A stretch of DNA of 6,778 nt from an uncultured Armatimonadota bacterium. GTDB taxonomy: Bacteria > Armatimonadota > Fimbriimonadia > Fimbriimonadales > Fimbriimonadaceae. The DNA lies in contig CAMLEL010000132.1 in the NCBI GenBank assembly GCA_946478935.1, positions 1 through 6,778 of the forward strand. Direction: 5' to 3'. The notes beneath the pieces were generated by a model. That model saw nothing but the letters and a program-made list of their open reading frames with translations, did not search any database and was not told the DNA's origin. Both the position numbers and the translations under genes were made by a program. How positions within the stretch are numbered: the stretch's first letter is position 1; each line of letters starts with the position of its first letter. Positions 1 through 5,017 of the stretch are shown piece after piece.

Positions 1-680
1 GTGATATATCCGCCATTGGCCCTCATTGCGGAATCGAACAGCCTGGCCGTTTCCCCCTTGTAAAAACCGTTGGGTCCGCGGTCGCGGATCAGCGTCAAGG
101 TTTTGGCAAGGTCGGCTTGCTTCAGCGTCTCTCCAGCCTTGTAGAAATTGCCGTTTCGGCAGAACTGTGACCAAGATGCGGAAAACAGTTGAAACTTACG
201 GTTGCTGGCGAGTTCTCGCGCCAACGAATAACTGACCGGAAATCCATCGCGGGCGAGCTTGACCGCCGGTTCAACAAGGCTTTTCCATGGCTTCTTCCCG
301 AATTTGCGATGAGCCTCCCACATCCCCATGGGCGTGCCTGGTACGCACGAAGCCAGGTAGCCGGTCAGGGAGTCAGCGGGGTTCTTATACATATCCGGCG
401 TTGCTCTCTTCGGCGCGACTTCTCGATAATCGATGGCAACGGAACGTCCGTCGGCCATTCTTACAAGCATGAATCCACCGCCGCCGAGGTTCCCGGCAGC
501 CGGATAAGTGACGGCCATCGCGAATCCGACGGCAATGGCCGCGTCAACTGCATTGCCACCGTCGCGTAGAATGTCGGCTCCCACTCGGCTGGCAATATCG
601 CTGTCCGAAACAACCGCGCCGGAAGGGAATCTGGCAGGATGGATCTGTAAGACGATAATTGCGGCGAGAGTCAAACTCAT
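1..680 (-). CDS. ggt: Gamma-glutamyltransferase, N-terminal part (3' end beyond the window)
   Basis: Gamma-glutamyltranspeptidase cleaves the gamma-glutamyl bond of glutathione and related compounds and transfers the glutamyl group to water or amino acids; it is normally exported and self-processed into two subunits. My reading of the minus strand is open from ATG at 680 to the left edge (226 codons, no stop). It shows family hallmarks: GGNAVDAAIA at residues 41-50, NLGGGGFML at 64-72, DYRE at 84-87 (this Arg, R86, corresponds to the family's substrate-carboxylate-binding Arg), and VPGTP at 113-117. The N-terminus is hydrophobic (about residues 3-13), consistent with a short signal peptide, though it lacks the usual basic residues. 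An in-frame TAA lies four codons upstream, so 680 is the first possible start; no clear Shine-Dalgarno site precedes it. The catalytic Thr and the small subunit lie outside the window, so activity cannot be judged. It sits 71 bp after the PilP-like gene, with a hairpin between. Confidence 0.93.
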   Translation of the reverse strand, partial: MSLTLAAIIVLQIHPARFPSGAVVSDSDIASRVGADILRDGGNAVDAAIAVGFAMAVTYPAAGNLGGGGFMLVRMADGRSVAIDYREVAPKRATPDMYKNPADSLTGYLASCVPGTPMGMWEAHRKFGKKPWKSLVEPAVKLARDGFPVSYSLARELASNRKFQLFSASWSQFCRNGNFYKAGETLKQADLAKTLTLIRDRGPNGFYKGETARLFDSAMRANGGYI

Positions 681-703
681 CGCCGCGTTTTACCGGAAAC
701 TGA

Positions 704-738
704 GGACCGCAGATTTCTGTCCCGTCAATCTGCGGCCC
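704..738 (-). terminator. 12-bp hairpin between the PilP-like gene and ggt (possible terminator or attenuator)
   Basis: Plus-strand arms GGACCGCAGATT (704-715) and AATCTGCGGCCC (727-738) are complementary at 11 of 12 positions with an 11-base loop. The single non-Watson-Crick position (706/736) is A/C in plus-strand RNA but a U-G wobble in minus-strand RNA, so the fold is complete only for a transcript in the direction of the genes. The arm follows the PilP-like stop codon by 13 bases. Only a short T-poor tail (TCAGTTT) follows, so it is not a textbook intrinsic terminator. It could also stabilise the upstream mRNA 3' end or attenuate ggt. Confidence 0.5.
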
Positions 739-751
739 GTCGGGTCGTCTC

Positions 752-1390
752 CTACCAAGAGAACAGTTCGAATCGCTCGCGCTTTTCTACCGGTTTGGGC
801 GGAGCGGGAGGTGTTGGAGCCGGGCTGTCCGGACTCTGCGGGGTCACCTGAGCGACAGGCGCGGGAGGCGCCGGCGGCGTCACCATCGTGACGCGCTCGA
901 GGACAACGCTTCCGTGGCCGATCGAAATGATTTTCGTGGCGTCATCCAGCTTATCACCAACTTTGAGCATCGTTGGCCATGCTTCTCCCCGGTTGAATAT
1001 TGCCAAGTCCGGACCCGTGCCGCAGACGGTGCCCATTAGGTGAACCTCAGGCAACTGGGGCTCCGGTTTAGGGGTCTCCGGTTGGGCGGGTGGTTCCGCG
1101 GGTGGGGCTTGCTCACCCGAAACAGGGGCTTGCTGACCGGCAGGAGTTCCAGGCGCGACTGGTTGCTCTTGCGATACCTTTTCGTTCGCCTTCATCTGTT
1201 CGCCGCCATCGACCGCGCGTTTCAGGTTTGCGCCTTGTTGCGGGGTCATAAACGGGGTGCGGGCGGCCGCATCGATCTTCCTCTCAGTCTTCACCCGTTC
1301 GGGCGACTTTTGCGATTGGTTCGCGAGCGCGGGAAATGCGCCCACGACGATCGCGAGCGCGGCAATCAAAAGAGTCCCTTGAATCTTCAT
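752..1390 (-). CDS. Secreted Pro-rich protein with a PilP/GspC-like core
   Basis: The product is 212 residues from ATG at 1390. This start is chosen over the upstream ATG at 1465 because it begins directly at a signal peptide (MKIQ, hydrophobic 6-20, likely cleavage after ALA at 21-23) and has AGGTGA 7 bases upstream. After a charged stretch (24-75) with RTPF at 44-47, resembling the R-D-P-F motif of PilP/GspC proteins, comes a Pro/Gln/Glu-rich linker (76-114). A compact beta-rich core follows (about 116-167) with the pattern LMGTV...AIF...LKVGD.L....I..I....VVLER, typical of the PilP/GspC homology region. A second Pro-rich segment (172-200) and an aromatic end (FELFSW) close the protein. Family members link inner-membrane and outer-membrane parts of type IV pilus or type II secretion machines in the periplasm. 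No other pilus gene is present here, so that role is inferred. It lies 61 bp after the glycosyltransferase. Confidence 0.75.
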   Translation of the reverse strand: MKIQGTLLIAALAIVVGAFPALANQSQKSPERVKTERKIDAAARTPFMTPQQGANLKRAVDGGEQMKANEKVSQEQPVAPGTPAGQQAPVSGEQAPPAEPPAQPETPKPEPQLPEVHLMGTVCGTGPDLAIFNRGEAWPTMLKVGDKLDDATKIISIGHGSVVLERVTMVTPPAPPAPVAQVTPQSPDSPAPTPPAPPKPVEKRERFELFSW

Positions 1391-1395
1391 GGCAT

Positions 1396-1403
1396 GGTCA
1401 CCT
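1396..1403 (-). promoter_or_regulatory. Shine-Dalgarno site deciding the start of the PilP-like gene
   Basis: The minus-strand sequence TAGGTGAC lies just before ATG at 1390 with about 7 bases between AGGTGA and the start codon. It supports 1390 and not the longer reading from 1465, whose extra 25 residues would precede the signal peptide and overlap the glycosyltransferase end. Confidence 0.65.
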
Positions 1404-1451
1404 AGTCCATTCATTCCATGTCTGGGGGCAAAAGTGGAAACTAAATTATGG

Positions 1452-2573
1452 CTATCTGCTGCCAAGCAGAAGCGCCAGATTCTGCCTTGCCAACTGATGG
1501 TTGGGATCGTGCTTCAGGAGGCGTTCATAGTTGCGGCGCGCAACTTCTTTCCGGCCCAATTGGTGGGCAACCAATGCCAGGTTTTGCCAAAGAGCCTCTT
1601 GCAGCATGGATGGATGATTGAATCCGCTGCGCTGATAGACGCCGGTTCGAGCCATCTCTTCCAAGTCGGCAAGCGCGTCGAACGCCGATCTTAGATCCTT
1701 TCGGCGGATAAACGTCTTTGCCGCAGCATACGTGACTGCGGGATCGTTGCTGCACCAACCTCGTGCAAGCCGCAGAATCTCCGTCGTTCGCAAGTCGTTG
1801 AGCATCTCGTCAGGCAGTCGATCGAGAGTCAGGGTGAGGGGACCGGTAACCATCGCGCTGGGTGGATGATCCTGATCCTTTGAAGCAAGCAGTCGATCGA
1901 TGAGTCGGTCGTTTTCCACCTGAGCTCGTGGGTCGTTCAGCAGGTGCAGGATTCGGACGCGTTCCGACTCGTAATAGACGTTGCCGGGCCGCAGCTCAAG
2001 TTCGCGCTCCACCAGCCGCAAGTTGCGGCGGTGTTTCTCTGGCATCGCTTCCTGCGTGTATCCATCATGACCAAGTCGGATCGCCGACTCTAAGAAGAGC
2101 CTGCCTTTCGAAGCGCGTTCAAGCGTGTCATGTGAGAATTGCTCGTGGACCAAGCCCACCATGCGCATAACCGGGTCCGTGCGCCAAAGCCTCAGCGCCT
2201 GCGTTTCGGCAAATCTTCCATCGGGAACGTAGTCTTCTCGAATCACAGAAGCCGCAAACACATCCTCACGCTTTGAAACAGCGAGGAGGGCCAGTTTGGA
2301 TTCTGGCTTGAGCCACTCATCTGAGTCCAGCCGAAATGTCCATTCGTGTTCCACAAGTTCGTAAGCCCAATTGAGCGCCAGCGCGAAGTCATCGGGCCAC
2401 TCACGCTCAACCACGGTGGCTCCCATGGATTTTGCCAATTCCTGTGTGCCGTCGCTCGAACCTGTGTCGACGACTACCATCGCATCCACGATGTCCGCAA
2501 CAGATTCCAGGCACCGCTGAATTCTGGCTGCATCGTTTCGCACGATCATGGCCAGAGCGATCCCTGGCTTCAA
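1452..2573 (-). CDS. Family-2 (GT-A) glycosyltransferase with C-terminal TPR
   Basis: The 373-residue protein, read from TTG at 2573, is a cytoplasmic nucleotide-sugar-dependent glycosyltransferase. Visible motifs are ALAMIVRND (6-14), VVVDTGSSDGTQELA (33-47, nucleotide-sugar fold), WPDDFALALN (59-68) and the metal-binding DSD (83-85) in RLDSDEWL. A later HDGYTQ (169-174) and the R-rich helix after it are typical of the subgroup whose catalytic domain is followed by tetratricopeptide helices. One TPR-like unit is clear at about 324-370 (ALWQNLALVAHQLGRKEVARRNYERLL), and helices before it may form more. Acceptor and donor sugar are unknown; relatives modify proteins, peptides or cell-surface glycans. 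An ATG at 2588 gives five more residues but is preceded by TGA with no ribosome site. The TTG at 2573 has GGAGGAG 5 bases upstream and overlaps the regulator's stop as TTGA, so the two genes are probably translationally coupled. Confidence 0.9.
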   Translation of the reverse strand: MKPGIALAMIVRNDAARIQRCLESVADIVDAMVVVDTGSSDGTQELAKSMGATVVEREWPDDFALALNWAYELVEHEWTFRLDSDEWLKPESKLALLAVSKREDVFAASVIREDYVPDGRFAETQALRLWRTDPVMRMVGLVHEQFSHDTLERASKGRLFLESAIRLGHDGYTQEAMPEKHRRNLRLVERELELRPGNVYYESERVRILHLLNDPRAQVENDRLIDRLLASKDQDHPPSAMVTGPLTLTLDRLPDEMLNDLRTTEILRLARGWCSNDPAVTYAAAKTFIRRKDLRSAFDALADLEEMARTGVYQRSGFNHPSMLQEALWQNLALVAHQLGRKEVARRNYERLLKHDPNHQLARQNLALLLGSR

Positions 2574-3424
2574 AGAAACTCCTCCCATTCAGACGTGTCT
2601 GTCCGCTTGGCGAATCCTGTGCCGAGCGCTTCATCTGGATCGACCGACCGAATATCGCGGGGAGTCTTGCCCAACTCACGTTTGATCAGCTTGTTGAACT
2701 GCTGGAGGTTGCCGATGCCGACTTCGTTGGCGATGGCCTTGATCGGCATCGTCGTATGCACCAAAAGGTGGAGGGCTCGAGCGGCTCTTTGATGCCTCAC
2801 GTATGCCTGAATCGTCGTGTTGTGTTCGGATCGAAACAGGCGAATGAGGTGATTGTGGGAAATGCCGGCTTCATCGGCGAGGTCGGCCACAGAGAAGTTT
2901 TCGGCAAGCTTGATCCGAATTAGGTTCTCAGCCCGTTCCAGGGCGGGATGAGTTCGACGAAAGACTTCGAACTGTTCGCTCGGCTTGGCAATCCGCCAAA
3001 GGACGTCGTAGACCCTCGCGTTCAACCTCTCCTGCTCCTTGCCAAGCCAGTGGGTGGCTTCAAGGAGGTCGATGTAGGCCCGCTCAAAACGCTCGCCCAA
3101 TGGTTGCACGATGGGGATCTTTTGCTTCAAATAGTCGCCATGCGGCGCAAAGTGAACCGAGACGTGAACGGCTGGCCAGTGTGGCCAGATGTGTTCGAAA
3201 ATTGTGTTGGGAGGAAGAAGGCTGACATGACCTGGCTCAATGTTGAATTGCCGACCCCCGACAACGAGTTCGCCGTGGTATCGGTAAAGGTGGACGCACC
3301 AAAGACCCTTCAATCGATACGAATGCGAACGCTCGCTATGTCTACCAACTCCGAGGGCAAAGACCATCGGTGGCAAGCCCATTGGAAGCGACCAAACAAA
3401 GGCCATTCGGTGAATATAGACCAT
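2570..3424 (-). CDS. AraC-family transcriptional regulator with cupin-like sensor domain
   Basis: The protein has 284 residues, a typical AraC/XylS length. The N-terminal half (about 38-95) has a cupin-like pattern: LWCVHLYRYHGELVVGG, then PGHVSLLPPNTIFEHIW and HVSVHF, with several His residues where family members bind a small effector such as a sugar. The C-terminal DNA-binding domain has two helix-turn-helix units: FSVADLADEAGISHNHLIRLFR (177-198) and MPIKAIANEVGIGNLQQFNKLIKRELGKTP (226-255). The second matches the family signature region, with F243 where that pattern usually has the aromatic residue. A 25-residue tail follows. The ATG at 3424 is directly preceded by in-frame TGA; it has no Shine-Dalgarno site, and in-frame ATGs at codons 7, 15 and 20 have none either, so the exact start is uncertain. 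Its position between sugar-phosphate and glycosyltransferase genes suggests local control of this cluster by a carbohydrate-type effector, which is inference. Confidence 0.92.
   Translation of the reverse strand: MVYIHRMAFVWSLPMGLPPMVFALGVGRHSERSHSYRLKGLWCVHLYRYHGELVVGGRQFNIEPGHVSLLPPNTIFEHIWPHWPAVHVSVHFAPHGDYLKQKIPIVQPLGERFERAYIDLLEATHWLGKEQERLNARVYDVLWRIAKPSEQFEVFRRTHPALERAENLIRIKLAENFSVADLADEAGISHNHLIRLFRSEHNTTIQAYVRHQRAARALHLLVHTTMPIKAIANEVGIGNLQQFNKLIKRELGKTPRDIRSVDPDEALGTGFAKRTDTSEWEEFL
2579..2585 (-). promoter_or_regulatory. Strong Shine-Dalgarno site inside the last codons of the AraC gene
   Basis: GGAGGAG on the minus strand lies within the Trp-Glu-Glu codons at the end of the AraC gene and is followed after TTTCT by TTG (2573-2571). 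It is the best ribosome-binding site in the window, and it selects the TTG start of the glycosyltransferase over the ATG at 2588, which lies upstream of it. Confidence 0.7.
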
Positions 3425-3455
3425 TCAATAACCAATTCGTGCACTCGCTTGCCGA

Positions 3456-4013
3456 TTACTTGGGCTGCTTCTTGAAGTAGCTCTCGACTGTTCCAAATAG
3501 GATGGATGACGAACTCCCCTGGCCATATAACGTGCCGTCCGCACCGACCCGCATGGCAGCCATGCTCTCTGCCCGATCAAGCGCGATGGAGTGGACATAT
3601 TCGCTCATGAACTCTTCACCCTGTTCCCGATTCCTGAGAAGTCGTCCGAAGTCGAGTTGAGTCATCTTCACTCTTTGAATGTCCTCGGGGTTTTTGTCTC
3701 CGACCTTTTGAATCCGCAATCGAACGAGTCCTTTCTCTAGCGACCAACTTCCACTCACAGGAATGCCGCTGACTTCCATCACGTAGCTGTGGTTCGGGAA
3801 ACACTCAAGCGTGGCATCTCCCCCTTCCATGCTTCCGATGGCTTCAATGAGTCCCCGCAGCTCCTTGGAATCGATTGCGCTGAAGTCTGTTTCCATCTCA
3901 TAGCGACCGACGATCGCCTGCTCTGGCGCGGTGAGCCTCGCCATCTGAGATTGGTCGTATCCGCCCTTGCAGCCGAGCAATAAAACCGTCAGGGCAAGGG
4001 CAGCGGATTTCAC
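3456..4013 (-). CDS. Small putative lipoprotein, uncharacterised
   Basis: The 185-residue protein starts at GTG 4013 and begins with a lipoprotein signal: K2, hydrophobic 4-13, lipobox L-L-G-C with the acylated Cys at 15. The mature protein starts CKGG, with no Asp at +2, so in an enterobacterial-type system it would go to the outer membrane. The body has VGRYEMETDF (about 35-44), then TLECFPNHSYVMEVSG.PVSGSWSLEKGLVRLRI, an alternating strand pattern with a G-x-W turn, as in small lipocalin-like beta-barrel lipoproteins. I do not recognise a named family. The GTG overlaps the upstream isomerase stop as GTGA, and AAGGTGA lies about 10 bases before it, so translation is likely coupled. The AraC gene begins 31 bp downstream of its stop. 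It may bind or sense an envelope ligand linked to the same pathway, but nothing shows this directly. Confidence 0.85.
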   Translation of the reverse strand: MKSAALALTVLLLGCKGGYDQSQMARLTAPEQAIVGRYEMETDFSAIDSKELRGLIEAIGSMEGGDATLECFPNHSYVMEVSGIPVSGSWSLEKGLVRLRIQKVGDKNPEDIQRVKMTQLDFGRLLRNREQGEEFMSEYVHSIALDRAESMAAMRVGADGTLYGQGSSSSILFGTVESYFKKQPK

Positions 4014-5005
4014 AAGGTTTCGGTCACCTTTTGGATGTGGTCGGGGCGATCAGGGTCCAAACCGTGCGCCCGGGCGGCATAGAGGGCCAGCCATTGTCCG
4101 AAGATGATTTCCGAGATGGGCTTGAGCGGCTCGGGAACGGCCGCAATTGGCGCCGGCAGTATCCGACATCCTTGACTGGCCAAGCCTTCCGTGGGTTCTC
4201 CGTATACAATCGCCGCGCTTCCATAACCGGCGAGCGCCTTGGGTCCGTGTTCAAAGTCTGCAGTCGAATATGCCTTGCACGGGACGAGTGCGCACTCCAT
4301 CAGTTTCAGGGCTGATTCGAGCGCCGTGCAGAAGGAGTAGCCTCGCGCCAGCGAGAAAGTCGGATTGGATCGCAGGAGTGGTCCGCTGAATTGCCGGGCC
4401 CGCTGCTCAGTTTCATCCAGCCACCGAAAATCTGGCAGATACGGTTGAGGATCGGGCAGTTCCGCGCCCATGGCTCGTGCCAACTGGTAGAGCGCAAGCA
4501 GGGAAGCAGTGTAGGTCTTGGTCGCTGCGACCGATTTTTCGACTCCTGCATCCAGCAAGATGGAATGCTCAGATTCTTCCGTGAGCCTGGAGGACGGCGT
4601 GTTGGTGATCGCGATTGTGGCGTGGCCCTCTGCCCTCATCATGCCAAGGATTTCCGATACGTCCGGCGCGGAGCCGCTTTGAGAAATCCCAATCGCGAGA
4701 GCATTTCGGTACTTAACCTTGACTCCGTATCGGGTGAGAACGCTCGGCGCCGCCAGGGTCACGGGAATGCCCAGGTGGATTTCAATCAAGTATCGAGCGA
4801 ACTGCGCAGCATGGTCGCTGCTTCCGCGAGCGGCAATCAACACCATGTCGAAGGGCTTGTTTTGTACACCGTGCACGGCAGACTCGAAGTAGCGTTCGCA
4901 TGCGGCTTGCAGCGCCTCCGGCTGTTCACGAATTTCCCTCTCCATCCAGGCGCCTAGCATCACGCAGAGTTTACTTGGAACGGGTGAGCGTACGAATTCA
5001 CCCAT
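4010..5005 (-). CDS. Double-SIS-domain sugar-phosphate isomerase/deaminase (GlmS-like, no glutaminase domain)
   Basis: The 331-residue reading from ATG 5005 resembles the isomerase half of glucosamine-6-phosphate synthase without the N-terminal amidotransferase domain, as in NagB-II-type glucosamine-6-phosphate deaminases, AgaS and FrlB. Motifs: EIREQPEAL (24-32); first SIS domain with ARGSSDHAA (59-67), the phosphate-binding SQSGSAPD (108-115) and EKSVAATKTYTA (156-167); second SIS domain with ALESALKLMECA (218-229) and ADFEHGPKA (239-247), matching the catalytic Glu/His loop of the family; and the C-terminal DPDRP...KVTETL, matching the conserved end of GlmS-like proteins. It likely interconverts an amino-sugar phosphate in the cytoplasm; substrate and direction are not determined by sequence alone. 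The start is uncertain: in-frame ATGs at 4960 and 4945 would leave 54 or 69 bp to the divergent kinase instead of 9. The reading from 5131 is rejected because it runs into the kinase gene. It is the first gene of the putative operon. Confidence 0.9.
   Translation of the reverse strand: MGEFVRSPVPSKLCVMLGAWMEREIREQPEALQAACERYFESAVHGVQNKPFDMVLIAARGSSDHAAQFARYLIEIHLGIPVTLAAPSVLTRYGVKVKYRNALAIGISQSGSAPDVSEILGMMRAEGHATIAITNTPSSRLTEESEHSILLDAGVEKSVAATKTYTASLLALYQLARAMGAELPDPQPYLPDFRWLDETEQRARQFSGPLLRSNPTFSLARGYSFCTALESALKLMECALVPCKAYSTADFEHGPKALAGYGSAAIVYGEPTEGLASQGCRILPAPIAAVPEPLKPISEIIFGQWLALYAARAHGLDPDRPDHIQKVTETL
4982..5003. promoter_or_regulatory. 22-bp inverted repeat in the divergent control region (operator candidate)
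   Basis: Perfect 6-bp arms GGGTGA (4982-4987) and TCACCC (4998-5003) flank a 10-base centre, a spacing of about two helical turns as seen for dimeric regulators. It lies between the kinase start and the inner start candidates of the isomerase. No protein in the window can be assigned to it; AraC proteins more often use direct repeats. Confidence 0.35.
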
Positions 5006-5017
5006 AATCACTTTATG
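5003..5017. promoter_or_regulatory. Palindrome containing both divergent start codons and two -10-like boxes
   Basis: CATAATCACTTTATG is a dyad with arms CATAA and TTATG. The kinase ATG is its right end, and the complement of its left end is the longest isomerase start. CATAAT lies at -12 to -7 from the kinase ATG, and CATAAA lies at -12 to -7 from the isomerase ATG on the other strand, the position expected for a -10 box of a leaderless transcript. On the minus strand TTGGAC (5040-5035) stands 17 bp from CATAAA, but it matches the -35 consensus at only 3 of 6 bases; no good -35 is seen for the plus strand. Confidence 0.3.

Noticed and set aside
189..891. Overlapping plus-strand open frames in the first 900 bases
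   Set aside because: The minus-strand frame reads as gamma-glutamyltransferase without a stop, and the next minus-strand gene covers the rest; the plus-strand peptides resemble no protein family.
2948..3475. 175-codon open frame on the plus strand opposite the AraC gene
   Set aside because: The minus-strand frame carries the complete AraC architecture; the plus-strand translation shows no family motif and spans the lipoprotein-AraC junction.
4391..4957. 188-codon open frame on the plus strand opposite the isomerase gene
   Set aside because: It is antisense to a gene with clear SIS motifs; its translation is rich in Arg/Ser/Gly with no recognisable domain, signal or ribosome site.
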